A stretch of 64,000 bases of DNA from Variovorax sp. J22G73 (GTDB lineage: Bacteria > Pseudomonadota > Gammaproteobacteria > Burkholderiales > Burkholderiaceae_C). The notes beneath the pieces were generated by a model that was not told the DNA's origin, made no database searches, and saw only the letters and a program-made list of their open reading frames with translations. The stretch's first letter is position 1. Every line of letters starts with the position of its first letter. The DNA is taken from contig NZ_JASZYK010000003.1 of the NCBI RefSeq assembly GCF_030317035.1, positions 620,001 through 684,000 of the forward strand. The letters run 5' to 3'. Shown here piece after piece: positions 1 to 7,930 of the stretch. The position numbers and the translations under genes are program-made.

Positions 1-1
1 C

Positions 2-514
2 GACCACCTGATGCTGGCGCCCTCGGTCGCTTCGCTGATCTACGGGCTGGCCGGCGGCATCGACATGCTGGTGTTCTACCCCGCCGGCAAGGTGATGGAC
101 CAGAAGGGCCGGCGCTGGGTGGCCGTGCCTTCGATGCTGATCATGGGGCTGGCGATGCTGCTGATGCCGCTGACCACCGGCACCCTCACGCTGCTGCTGG
201 TGGCGCTGGCCATCGGCTTCGGCAACGGCATCGGCTCGGGAATGATCATGACGCTGGGCGCCGACCACTCGCCGCGCCACGGCCGCGCGCACTTCCTGGG
301 GGTGTGGCGGCTCATGTCGGACATCGGTTCGTCGTGCGGCCCGGCGCTGCTGTCGTTCCTGGCGGGCAGCCTGTCGCTGGCCTCGGGCATCGCCGCCATC
401 GGGTTGATCGCCTTTGCCGCGGCGGGCGCGCTGGCGTACTGGATTCCGCGGCCGGGCAAGGCAGTAAAGGCCGCTGAGGCCGCCAAGGCAGAAAGCGCCA
501 CGCCGGGCGCGTAG
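2..514 (+). CDS. MFS transporter, C-terminal part (5' end outside window)
   Basis: The frame is open from the first bases, so the gene begins upstream of the window. About 170 residues are visible. They consist of alternating hydrophobic segments and a short cytoplasmic loop with basic residues (KVMDQKGRRW), the usual loop signature between membrane helices of the major facilitator superfamily. The last helix ends near residue 145, followed by a short Ala/Lys tail. This is the carboxy-terminal half of a 12-helix transporter of the inner membrane. The substrate cannot be told from this half. The next gene starts 30 bases downstream on the same strand. Confidence 0.75.
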   Translation, partial: DHLMLAPSVASLIYGLAGGIDMLVFYPAGKVMDQKGRRWVAVPSMLIMGLAMLLMPLTTGTLTLLLVALAIGFGNGIGSGMIMTLGADHSPRHGRAHFLGVWRLMSDIGSSCGPALLSFLAGSLSLASGIAAIGLIAFAAAGALAYWIPRPGKAVKAAEAAKAESATPGA

Positions 515-544
515 GTCGAACCACGTTCCAACGCAGGAGCCGAC

Positions 545-988
545 ATGAGCACCAGGAAAGCACCGAAGACAGCCAAGACCGCGAAGACGGCCAAGACCGC
601 CGCAGCGTTGCGCCGCATCGCCGTCCACGTCGAAGAGCCGCAGCCGGGTCGCTTCGCCTGGGTGCTGAGCGAGCTGTCCGACGAGGCCGAACCGTCTCTC
701 ACGGTGATCGCCCAGGCCGGCAAGCCTGTGCGCAGCTACCAGCAGGCGATGGCCCAGGGGTTGTGGGCGCTGCAGTCGATGGTCGACGACCTGGAACTGG
801 GGCCGCGCGAGACGGCATCCGTCGCCGCTTCTTCGCGCGGTGCAAGCGCGGGCAGCCGGAAGAAAGCCAGCGAGCGGGAAGACCGCGAGCATGAAGACGA
901 CTCGCATGAAGACAAAGACGAAGCTGCGGATTCCCCGCCGCCCAAGGGCACGTCGCGCACCGCCTTCGGCTTCGGGCTGATCGGCTAG
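545..988 (+). CDS. Small protein with KTA-repeat N-terminus, function unknown
   Basis: The ATG is preceded by AGGAG at a good distance. The 147-residue product opens with four KTAK-type repeats (residues 7-20). A compact middle part follows (about 28-95), with predicted strands and a helix (QQAMAQGLWALQSMVDDL), and then a charged, probably disordered tail rich in E, D, R, H and S. No family is recognised. The Lys/Ala/Thr repeat resembles the C-terminal tail of the neighbouring Ku protein, so a nucleic-acid contact is possible but is only inference. It has no signal peptide or membrane segment and is probably cytoplasmic. Confidence 0.6.
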   Translation: MSTRKAPKTAKTAKTAKTAAALRRIAVHVEEPQPGRFAWVLSELSDEAEPSLTVIAQAGKPVRSYQQAMAQGLWALQSMVDDLELGPRETASVAASSRGASAGSRKKASEREDREHEDDSHEDKDEAADSPPPKGTSRTAFGFGLIG

Positions 989-1138
989 CGGCGTTTTCTG
1001 GTCGGCGGCTGGGGCACCGTCCCACACCGGCGCGCGCGCGAGGGCGGCAGCCTTCCATGGTCGGCGTTCGGCAAGGGCGAGTTGCGTGCCGCCGTTCGCT
1101 TTCCCTATCCATCGCTTCAGCGCAGAAGGAACCTTCTC

Positions 1139-2131
1139 ATGGCCACCAGCAGCAGAACCTTGTGGAAGGGCGCGATCACCTTCGGGCTCGTTCACATTCC
1201 CGTGGGCTTGCACACCGCCAGCACCGAGCAGGGCGTGGACTTCGACTGGCTCGACAAGCGCAGCATGGACCCGGTGGGCTACAAGCGCATCAACAAGAAG
1301 ACGGGCCGCGAGATCGACAAGGACAACATCGTCAAGGGCTTCGAGTACGAAGACGGCAAGTACGTGGTGATCTCGCCCGACGAGATCGAGGCGGTGTACC
1401 CGCGCACCACGCAGACCATCGAGATCCAGCGCTTCATCGACGCCAACGAGATCCCCTTCGTGTACCTGGAGCGGCCCTACTACGTGGCGCCCATCAACAA
1501 GGGCCAGAAGGTGTACGCGTTGCTGCGCGAGGTGCTGGTCAAGACCGGCAAGGTCGGCCTGGCCAAGGTGGTGATCGCCACCAAGCAGCACCTGGCCGTG
1601 CTGGTGCCCTCGGGCAAGGCGCTGGTGCTGAACCTGCTGCGCTGGGGCGACGAGGTGAAGACGCTCGACGGGCTCGACCTGCCCGCCGCGGGCGTGAAGG
1701 GCGCCCACCTGACGCCCGCGGAAATGAAGATGGCGCAGCAGCTGGTGGAGGACATGTCGGGCAAGTGGAACCCCGAAGACTTCAAGGACGAGTTCAAGCA
1801 CGCGGTGATGAAGATCGTCGACAAGAAGGTGAAGGCGGGCGACACCGAGACGGTGATACAGCCGGAGGAAGAAGCACCGGGCGAAAGCGCGGAGGTGATC
1901 GACCTGACGGAGTTGCTGGCGCGCAGCCTGCGAGGGGGAAAAAGCGCGAAGGGCGCGAAGGCCACGACCGGCAAACCAGCGGCGGCGAAGAAGGCAACGG
2001 CCAAGACAGCCGCCAAGCCCAAAGCAAAGACAGCCACGAAGACAACCGCAAAGACAACCGCCAAGTCCGGCAGCGCCTCGCGCAAGACCGCCGCCACCCA
2101 TCGCGAGCCACCGGCACGCAAGGCCGCCTGA
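1139..2131 (+). CDS. ku: Non-homologous end-joining protein Ku
   Basis: The product is 330 residues. The start reads MATSSRTLWKGAITFGLVHIP, the characteristic opening of bacterial Ku, with AGAAGGA upstream; an earlier in-frame ATG at 1082 lacks this fit. The core beta-barrel (about 1-255) matches the homodimeric ring that loads on DNA double-strand ends and recruits LigD. From about residue 280 the protein becomes a low-complexity tail of K, A, T and P (repeats of the AKTTAK kind) that resembles histone H1. Lysine-rich extensions are known in some bacterial Ku proteins and modulate DNA binding. No ligD lies in the window. An acidic small gene and recQ follow on the same strand. Confidence 0.93.
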   Translation: MATSSRTLWKGAITFGLVHIPVGLHTASTEQGVDFDWLDKRSMDPVGYKRINKKTGREIDKDNIVKGFEYEDGKYVVISPDEIEAVYPRTTQTIEIQRFIDANEIPFVYLERPYYVAPINKGQKVYALLREVLVKTGKVGLAKVVIATKQHLAVLVPSGKALVLNLLRWGDEVKTLDGLDLPAAGVKGAHLTPAEMKMAQQLVEDMSGKWNPEDFKDEFKHAVMKIVDKKVKAGDTETVIQPEEEAPGESAEVIDLTELLARSLRGGKSAKGAKATTGKPAAAKKATAKTAAKPKAKTATKTTAKTTAKSGSASRKTAATHREPPARKAA

Positions 2132-2224
2132 AACGAATCGATGCGATGTAAAGCGCCGTGAGGCACGGGGACGCGCCGATCTCCTACTTTGCCGCCGCGC
2201 CCGAGCGTCCACGCTCTGTGAAAA

Positions 2225-2239
2225 CCCCGGCACCCGGGG
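2225..2239 (+). terminator. Small GC hairpin flanked by A and T runs
   Basis: CCCCGG-CAC-CCGGGG forms a perfect 6-bp stem, preceded by AAAA and followed after three bases by CTTTT. It sits between the Ku stop and the next ribosome binding site. It could end the ku transcript or attenuate read-through into the acidic gene and recQ. The stem is short, so the call is tentative. Confidence 0.4.
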
Positions 2240-2264
2240 CACTTTTCATCAAGGAGCACCACAC

Positions 2265-2600
2265 ATGGCAACCAGCAGCATCCTGGGCGGCGAGCACGCC
2301 CCGGCCGAACCCAAGGGCAGCGACGAAGACAGCCTGGGCCCGAGCGATTCCAGCGACAGCGGCAGCGACGCCGCAGGCACCGGCAACCGCGCCGAGGCGG
2401 AAGGCGGGCTCGAGGAAGCGACCAACGCGGACATCCTTCCCGACAGGGTGGGCGTGTTTCCCGACTCGGCTTCCGAAGTGTCCGATTCGGTCGACGACCC
2501 GGACGCCGTGAACGCGGAGGACCTCGCGGACCTAGACGACGAGGATTTGGCCGACAGGGACGCGGAGGCCGACCCCGAAGACAGCGAAGCAGCGCGCTGA
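2265..2600 (+). CDS. Highly acidic small protein, translationally coupled to recQ
   Basis: The ATG is preceded by AAGGAG. The 111-residue product has 34 Asp/Glu and only 5 Lys/Arg, and shows an ordered-looking motif LGPSDSSDSGSD near residue 24. The second half is almost only D, E, A, S and V. It has no signal peptide and no membrane segment, and is probably disordered in the cytoplasm. Its TGA overlaps the ATG of the following helicase gene (TGATG), which points to translational coupling. No function is assigned. Its charge is complementary to the basic Ku tail encoded just upstream, which is suggestive only. Confidence 0.65.
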   Translation: MATSSILGGEHAPAEPKGSDEDSLGPSDSSDSGSDAAGTGNRAEAEGGLEEATNADILPDRVGVFPDSASEVSDSVDDPDAVNAEDLADLDDEDLADRDAEADPEDSEAAR

Positions 2601-4444
2601 TGGCAGGCACGCGACACGGCCCGTCGGCCGTCACCCGACGCCCCACCGCCGCCGATGCGGACCGCGCGTTGCGCCAGGTCTTCGGTCACGCCCGCCTGCG
2701 CAGCGGGCAGGCGCAAGTCATCCAGCGCGTGATGGCGGGCGAGTCGACGCTGGCGGTCATGCCCACGGGCGCCGGCAAGTCGCTGTGCTACCAGCTGCCC
2801 GCCGTGCTGTTCGCGGGCCGCACGGTGGTGGTGTCGCCGCTGATCGCGCTCATGAAAGACCAGTGCGACAAGCTGCGCGGCCTGGGCATCCACGCCGTGC
2901 AGGTGAACAGCGCGCTCGGCGCCGACGAGCTCGCGCAGGCCGAGCAGGCCATCGACGACGGTAGCGCGCGCATCGTGCTGACCACGCCCGAGCGGCTGGC
3001 CGCGCCGGCCTTCCAGCAGCGGCTGTCGGCGCACCCGATCGCGCTGGTGGCGGTCGACGAGGCGCATTGCATCTCGCAGTGGGGGCACGACTTCAGGCCT
3101 GCGTTCCTGGACATCGGCCCGGCCATCAAGGCGCTGGGCAGCCCGCCGGTGCTGGCGCTGACGGCCACCGCGAGCGACGAGGTGGCCGCCGACGTCATGA
3201 AGTGCCTGGGCATTCCGCGCGCCGGGCTGGTCGACACGGGCGCGTTTCGCTCCAACCTGCATTTCGCCGTCGAGCAGCTGGCGGACGACAAGGCGCGGCT
3301 GCAACGCACCGTCGAGTGGGTGCGCCAGGCGCCGGGCTGCGGCATCGTCTACGCCGCCACGGTGAAGGCTGCGCAGCAGGCCTACGAGGCGCTGCGGGCC
3401 AGCGATGAGTCGGTGGCGCTGTACCACGGCAAGCTGGGCGCCCGCGAGCGCAGCGACGCGCAGGAGGCCTTCATGGCCGGCACCGCGCGGGTGATGGTCG
3501 CGACCAACGCTTTCGGCATGGGCATCGACAAGCCCGACATCCGCTTCGTGCTGCACTGCCAGATGCCGTCGAGCCTGCACGCCTACTACCAGGAGGCGGG
3601 CCGCGCCGGGCGCGACGGGCTGCGCGCACGCTGCGTGCTTCTGTTCCAGGCACGCGACCGGGCGGTGCAGCAGTTCTTCCTGGCGGGCAAGTACCCGCAG
3701 CTGGAAGACCTGGACGCCATCTACCGGCAGCTGCTGGCCGAGCCGCCGCAGGAACATCCCCACCAACAACAGCAGGAACATCCGCAAGGCTGGACCACCG
3801 CGGCCCTGCTCGACGCGCTGGACCGCCCCCGCACCAAGATGCAGTCGGGCATCGCGCTGCTGAGGCAGGAGAAGGTGATCAAGATCGACCGGCGCGGCCA
3901 CGTGTCGCTCAGGCAAGGCCCGAGTGCCGCCATCGACTTCGCGCCCATGCTCGACGCCTACAAGGCGCGGCGCCTGCAAGACCGCGAGACGCTGGAGCGC
4001 ATGCTGTCGTACGCCCAATCGGGCCAGTGCCGCTGGCACCTGCTGCTGGACGACCTGGACCCGGCCGCGGCCATGAAGCGCTGCGGCGTGTGCGACAACT
4101 GCCAGCGCATCGCCGCGCACGAGGTCGCGATGGCGCAGCCCATCGTCGTGGGGCCGGAGACGGTGAGCGCGGCGGCGGGTGGCGCGCCAAATTCCACGAC
4201 GACGACAACGACAACGCCGCCACAGGAAAAGGCGACCCCGGCGTTCGCGGCCAGCGACCCGGTGCGCGTGAAGCGCTTCGGCGAAGGCGTGGTCGTGGCG
4301 GCGGACGCGGGCGCCGTCACGGTGGAATTCGCCGATGGCAGCCGGCGCTGCTTTCACCCGGACTACGTCAGCCGCCGGCGGGCTGCGCGTGCCGCGCTGG
4401 CGGCACCGACTCGGCGGAGCGCCTTGGTCCGCCTGGCGGGATAG
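2600..4444 (+). CDS. recQ: RecQ-family ATP-dependent DNA helicase, short form
   Basis: The product is 614 residues. Walker A is PTGAGKS at residues 55-61, the Walker B/DEAH box is near 153, and the helicase C-terminal lobe carries the FGMGIDKPDIRFVLHC and QEAGRAGRDG motifs. A zinc site is formed by C477, C495, C498 and C501 (CGVCDNC). These identify a 3'-5' RecQ helicase that unwinds recombination and replication intermediates. The usual RQC winged helix and HRDC domain are not recognisable. A low-complexity Thr/Pro stretch (about 533-545) leads instead to a small beta-rich end with FGEGVV and VEFADG, similar to the Tudor-like end of UvrD/PcrA. The start codon overlaps the stop of the acidic gene. 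Confidence 0.9.
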   Translation: MAGTRHGPSAVTRRPTAADADRALRQVFGHARLRSGQAQVIQRVMAGESTLAVMPTGAGKSLCYQLPAVLFAGRTVVVSPLIALMKDQCDKLRGLGIHAVQVNSALGADELAQAEQAIDDGSARIVLTTPERLAAPAFQQRLSAHPIALVAVDEAHCISQWGHDFRPAFLDIGPAIKALGSPPVLALTATASDEVAADVMKCLGIPRAGLVDTGAFRSNLHFAVEQLADDKARLQRTVEWVRQAPGCGIVYAATVKAAQQAYEALRASDESVALYHGKLGARERSDAQEAFMAGTARVMVATNAFGMGIDKPDIRFVLHCQMPSSLHAYYQEAGRAGRDGLRARCVLLFQARDRAVQQFFLAGKYPQLEDLDAIYRQLLAEPPQEHPHQQQQEHPQGWTTAALLDALDRPRTKMQSGIALLRQEKVIKIDRRGHVSLRQGPSAAIDFAPMLDAYKARRLQDRETLERMLSYAQSGQCRWHLLLDDLDPAAAMKRCGVCDNCQRIAAHEVAMAQPIVVGPETVSAAAGGAPNSTTTTTTTPPQEKATPAFAASDPVRVKRFGEGVVVAADAGAVTVEFADGSRRCFHPDYVSRRRAARAALAAPTRRSALVRLAG

Positions 4445-4465
4445 GTCTTCGTTTCTTCTAGTGCA

Positions 4466-4476
4466 GTCGTTTTGAC
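4466..4476 (+). promoter_or_regulatory. NorR-type enhancer box 1 upstream of hmp
   Basis: GTCGTTTTGAC fits the GT-N7-AC / GTCA-N3-TGAC consensus known for NorR enhancer sites. It lies about 117 bases upstream of the inferred sigma-54 start. Together with box 2 it forms an imperfect 30-base inverted repeat, 4466-4495. Confidence 0.7.
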
Positions 4477-4484
4477 ATGAAATT

Positions 4485-4495
4485 GTCAGAACGAC
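4485..4495 (+). promoter_or_regulatory. NorR-type enhancer box 2 upstream of hmp
   Basis: GTCAGAACGAC has the form GT-N7-AC. Its start is 19 bases from that of box 1, and it forms the right arm of the larger inverted repeat. Confidence 0.68.
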
Positions 4496-4510
4496 TTGAA
4501 TCGACGAGAA

Positions 4511-4521
4511 GTCGATTCGAC
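4511..4521 (+). promoter_or_regulatory. NorR-type enhancer box 3 upstream of hmp
   Basis: GTCGATTCGAC is a palindromic GT-N7-AC box, 26 bases from box 2 and about 50 bases upstream of the -24 element. Three such sites are the known arrangement in front of NorR-controlled genes in enterobacteria. The flanking AATCGAC/GTCGATT and AACGACTT/AAGTCGTT repeats extend the symmetry of this region. Confidence 0.65.
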
Positions 4522-4562
4522 TCGAAGCAGCGCAAGTCGTTGATTTCAAAGGCGTGGTGGCG

Positions 4563-4578
4563 CGGCACGGCGGTTGCA
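4563..4578 (+). promoter_or_regulatory. Sigma-54 (-24/-12) promoter of hmp
   Basis: CGGCACG-GCGG-TTGCA differs from the consensus TGGCACG-N4-TTGCA only at the first base. The essential GG (4564-4565) and GC (4576-4577) have the required spacing. The inferred transcription start is near 4588, giving a leader of about 31 bases before the hmp ATG. It lies downstream of three NorR-type boxes. Confidence 0.8.
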
Positions 4579-4619
4579 ATGGACAAGCCATCCATTTCAT
4601 CGACAACCGCAAAGGTCCC

Positions 4620-5831
4620 ATGATCACCCCCGCCCAACGCGCCATCGTCTCGTCCACCGTGCCCCTGCTCGAGCAGGGCGGCGAGGCGTTGACCACCCAC
4701 TTCTACAAGATGCTGCTGGCCGAGCACCCCGAGGTTCGCCCCTTCTTCAACGAGACCCACCAGGCCAAGGGCGACCAGCCGCGCGCGCTGGCCAACGGCG
4801 TGCTCATGTACGCGAAGAACATCGACCGGCTGGAAGCCATGGGCCCGCTGGCCACGCAGATCGTCAACAAGCACGTGGCGCTGCAGGTGATGCCCGAGCA
4901 CTACCCCATCGTCGGCGGCTGCCTGCTGCGCGCCATTCGCGACGTGCTGGGCGCCGAGGTGGCGACCGACGAAGTCATCGACGCCTGGGCCGCCGCCTAC
5001 GGGCAGCTGGCGGACATCCTCATCGGCGCCGAGAAGCAGCTGTACGACGCGCAGGCCACGGCGCCCGGCGGCTGGCGCGGCGCGCGCGAGTTCACGGTGG
5101 TGCGCAAGGTGCAGGAGAGCGCGGAGATCGCCTCGTTTCACTTCGCGCCCACCGACGGCGGTGCGCTCATGGACTTCTCGCCCGGCCAGTACATCGGCCT
5201 GCTGCTGCGGGTGGACGGAAAAGACATTCGCCGCAACTACTCGCTCTCGGCCGCGCCGAACGGCAAGACCTACCGCATCAGCGTGAAGCGCGAACCCGGC
5301 GGCGTGGCGTCGAACTACCTGCACGACCGCGTGCAGGTGGGCAACACGCTGCAGCTGCTGCCGCCCTCGGGCGAGTTCGTGCTGGCGCAGGGCGACCGGC
5401 CGGTGGTGCTCATCAGCGGTGGCGTGGGCATCACGCCCACGCTGGCGATGCTGGAGCAGGCGCTGGCCACCGAGCGCGAGGTGGTGTTCATCCACTGCGC
5501 GCGTAACGGCGAGGTGCATGCGTTTCGCGAACAGGTCGAGGCGGCGGCGGCGCGCCATCCGCGGCTGCAGCGCTTTTATTGCTATGACGAAGTGACTGGC
5601 GATGCGAGTGGCGATGTGAAGGCCGAAGGCGCGCCCGCGCCGCACGCGGTCGGCCGGCTCGACCTGGCGCGGCTGACCGAGTGGCTGCCCGCGCACACGC
5701 GCGACGTCGATGCGTACTTTCTCGGGCCCAAGCCCTTCATGCAGCAGGTGCGCCGCGGGCTGCGCGCGTGGGGCGTGCCGGATGCGCAGTCGCGCTTCGA
5801 GTTCTTCGGGCCGGCGTCGGCTTTGGAGTAA
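4620..5831 (+). CDS. hmp: Flavohemoglobin, nitric oxide dioxygenase
   Basis: The product is 403 residues, the usual length for Hmp. The globin domain (about 1-140) begins MITPAQRAIV and carries the FYKMLL and HVALQVMPEHY regions holding the distal Tyr and proximal His. The FAD domain has RNYSLS (about 205), and the NAD domain has GGVGITPT (about 268). It converts NO and O2 to nitrate with NADH in the cytoplasm. The ATG at 4620 was chosen because the family N-terminus begins there, with AAAGG upstream. The promoter region has three NorR-type boxes and a sigma-54 promoter, so NO-induced transcription is likely. Confidence 0.96.
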   Translation: MITPAQRAIVSSTVPLLEQGGEALTTHFYKMLLAEHPEVRPFFNETHQAKGDQPRALANGVLMYAKNIDRLEAMGPLATQIVNKHVALQVMPEHYPIVGGCLLRAIRDVLGAEVATDEVIDAWAAAYGQLADILIGAEKQLYDAQATAPGGWRGAREFTVVRKVQESAEIASFHFAPTDGGALMDFSPGQYIGLLLRVDGKDIRRNYSLSAAPNGKTYRISVKREPGGVASNYLHDRVQVGNTLQLLPPSGEFVLAQGDRPVVLISGGVGITPTLAMLEQALATEREVVFIHCARNGEVHAFREQVEAAAARHPRLQRFYCYDEVTGDASGDVKAEGAPAPHAVGRLDLARLTEWLPAHTRDVDAYFLGPKPFMQQVRRGLRAWGVPDAQSRFEFFGPASALE

Positions 5832-6080
5832 GTGCCGCTTGGGCTGTGCCTCATGCGGCCACCTGCATCGGTGCGAGTTGGCAACGAGGCGTTGTGCCCG
5901 ACTGCAATCAACCAGTTGCTGGCAGGCGACCTCGACACGGCTTTCTCGTTTTTCAGAAGCCGCCGCCATTTCGTTGGCCACGATGGCGTACTTCGATGGC
6001 TACCCGTACATGCGGCGTATCCCGCTTCGTTCGGGGCTCGGCAGTAAAGCCGCGTGCACCGCGCGGGGCGATCCGTCCAT

Positions 6081-6099
6081 AATGCGAGCAATTCTTATT
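6081..6099 (+). promoter_or_regulatory. Candidate Fur box upstream of fecI-like gene
   Basis: AATGCGAGCAATTCTTATT resembles the betaproteobacterial Fur box form AATGAGAAT-N-ATTCTCATT, with the outer AAT/ATT arms and the ATTCT core retained. It is 20 bases before the GTG start of the sigma factor, so Fe-Fur repression of the operon is expected. The match is imperfect. Confidence 0.55.
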
Positions 6100-6118
6100 T
6101 CCGAATCTGCTCGCTGGC

Positions 6119-6655
6119 GTGGGCAGTGCCCGCATCGTGAGTGCTCCCAACTCCGCGTCAACCACCGGCATCGACGTTCTGTACGGCAACCACCACGGCT
6201 GGCTGCAGTCGTGGCTGCGGCGCAAGCTGGGCAATGCCTTCGACGCCGCCGACCTGGCGCAGGACACCTTCGTGCGGGTGCTTGCCAAGCGCGAGCCCAC
6301 CGATGTGCGCGAACCCCGGGCCTACCTGGCGACCATCGCCAACGGGCTGGTCGCCAACCACTGGCGGCGCCAGGCACTGGAGCAGGCCTACCTCGATGCG
6401 CTGAGCGCGCAGCCCATGGCGTTCGCCCCGTCGCCGGAAGAGCGGCTGCTCATTCTCGAAACGCTGGAGGACATCGCGCGCCTGCTCAACGGGCTGCCGC
6501 CCGCGGTGTGCGAGGCCTTCCTGCTCGCGCAGCTCGACGGCCTGACCTATCCGCAGATCGCCGAGCGCCTGGGCCTGACGGTCAATGTGGTGCAGAAAGC
6601 CATGGCGCGCGCGCTGACGCATTGCTACCAGGCGCTGTACACGCCGGCGCCATGA
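6119..6655 (+). CDS. FecI-type ECF sigma factor
   Basis: About 178 residues from GTG 6119, or 172 from the alternative GTG at 6137. Region 2 contains the AADLAQDTFVRVL segment that binds the -10 element. Region 4 contains LDGLTYPQIAERLGLTVNVVQKAMARAL, the helix-turn-helix that reads -35 elements. The short ECF layout, followed by FecR with ATGA overlap and then a TonB receptor, makes this an iron-starvation sigma factor of the FecI group. It is expected to be released when the receptor binds its ferric siderophore. A Fur-like box precedes it. Confidence 0.92.
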   Translation: MGSARIVSAPNSASTTGIDVLYGNHHGWLQSWLRRKLGNAFDAADLAQDTFVRVLAKREPTDVREPRAYLATIANGLVANHWRRQALEQAYLDALSAQPMAFAPSPEERLLILETLEDIARLLNGLPPAVCEAFLLAQLDGLTYPQIAERLGLTVNVVQKAMARALTHCYQALYTPAP

Positions 6656-7764
6656 GCGCAATTGCCGACATGGCGCAGAACGGCACAGTGCAGGAGGGTA
6701 CGGTGCACGACCGCGTGCCGGACGACGGCGCCCCGGTCGACAAGCACATCGTCGAACAGGCGGTGGCCTGGTACGTGCGCCGCGCCTCGGAACCGCCGGT
6801 GCCCGAGGCCGACGCCGCGTTCTCCCGTTGGTACACGGCCCACCCGGACCACGCTCGCGCCTGGCAGCGGCTGCAGGCCATGGACGGTCGGCTGCGCGGC
6901 AGCACCGAGCGCGTGCCCGCGCCCATCGCACGCGCCGCGCTCGTGCAGGCTGCGGGCGTGCAGGCCGCGGGCGTGCCGCGTCGGCGGCTGCTCAAGACCC
7001 TGGCGTGGGCCGGTGTGGGCGGCAGCGCGCTGTATTTGGCGCTGGACGAGCTGCCCTGGCGCAGCCAGCTCGCGCGCACGATGGCCGACGCGCGCACCGC
7101 GACCGGGGAGCGCCGCGACCTGGTGCTGCCCGACGGCACCCGGCTCTTGCTGAACACCGCCACCGCGCTCGACATTCGCTTCGACGCGCAACGCCGGCTG
7201 ATCGCCCTGCATGCCGGCGAGATCCGCGTGGTGACCGCGCACGACCCGGCGGGTCGCCCGTTCATGGTGAGCACGCGCGACGGCACCCTCACGCCCGTGG
7301 GCACGCGCTTCACGGTGCGGCGCGACGAGGTACCCCATGAGGTGCCCGACGATCCTCAAGGCTTCACGCGGCTCGCGGTGGAGCAGGGGGCCGTCGAGAT
7401 TCGCGTGGCGTCCGCTGTGCCAGGAAGGCCCGTGCTGGTGCCGGCGGGCGAGCAGGCGCGCTTCTCGCGCGCCGGCGTCGACCCGCGCGAGCCGTTGGAC
7501 GAAGCCGCGCAGTCTTGGACCGACGGCAAGCTCAGCGTCTCGCGCATGCGCCTGGCCGATCTGCTGCGCGAACTGGAGCGCTACCGGCCCGGGCGCCTGC
7601 GCTGCGACCCCGCGGTGGCGGACCTGCGCGTTACCGGCGTGTGGCCGCTGGCCGATGCCGAGGCGACCGACCGGGTGCTGGCGTCGCTCGAAAAAACGCT
7701 GCCGGTGCGGGTGTCGAGCTTCACGCGCTACTGGGTGTCGGTGGGGCCGGCGGCGGCGCGCTGA
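6652..7764 (+). CDS. FecR-type anti-sigma/signal-transducing protein
   Basis: The product is 370 residues. The start ATGA overlaps the sigma factor stop, so the two are translationally coupled. The N-terminal part has the FecR-N pattern: AVAWYVRRAS near residue 38 and a W-Y-T-A-H-P-D-H-A-R-A-W segment near 61-72. A single membrane segment follows the RRRLLK motif (about 105-125). The periplasmic FecR domain (about 140-260) and a C-terminal STN-like part (about 285-365) transmit the occupied-receptor signal to the sigma factor. It was given the downstream start because the long upstream open frame has no such domain. Confidence 0.9.
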   Translation: MSAIADMAQNGTVQEGTVHDRVPDDGAPVDKHIVEQAVAWYVRRASEPPVPEADAAFSRWYTAHPDHARAWQRLQAMDGRLRGSTERVPAPIARAALVQAAGVQAAGVPRRRLLKTLAWAGVGGSALYLALDELPWRSQLARTMADARTATGERRDLVLPDGTRLLLNTATALDIRFDAQRRLIALHAGEIRVVTAHDPAGRPFMVSTRDGTLTPVGTRFTVRRDEVPHEVPDDPQGFTRLAVEQGAVEIRVASAVPGRPVLVPAGEQARFSRAGVDPREPLDEAAQSWTDGKLSVSRMRLADLLRELERYRPGRLRCDPAVADLRVTGVWPLADAEATDRVLASLEKTLPVRVSSFTRYWVSVGPAAAR

Positions 7765-7930
7765 GCGTCGCGTACCGGGGCCACCGGCACCCCGCACAAC
7801 TTTTTTTCGCAGGAAACGGCAGTTTTTTCGATCTCGCGGGGCCTCCTTGTCAGAAGCGCTGCGCGTGTCGCCCACCGGGCGATGCCCGCCGCGTGCCCTT
7901 TCCGCCTCAGCCTCTACAAGGAACCCGCCC

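Noticed and set aside
2249..4696. An 815-codon minus-strand frame opposite recQ
   Set aside because: No domain or ribosome site, and the forward strand encodes a full helicase.
5832..6118. A small gene between hmp and the sigma factor
   Set aside because: Frames on both strands have no ribosome site with a sensible start or domain; only the Fur-like box near the end is supported.
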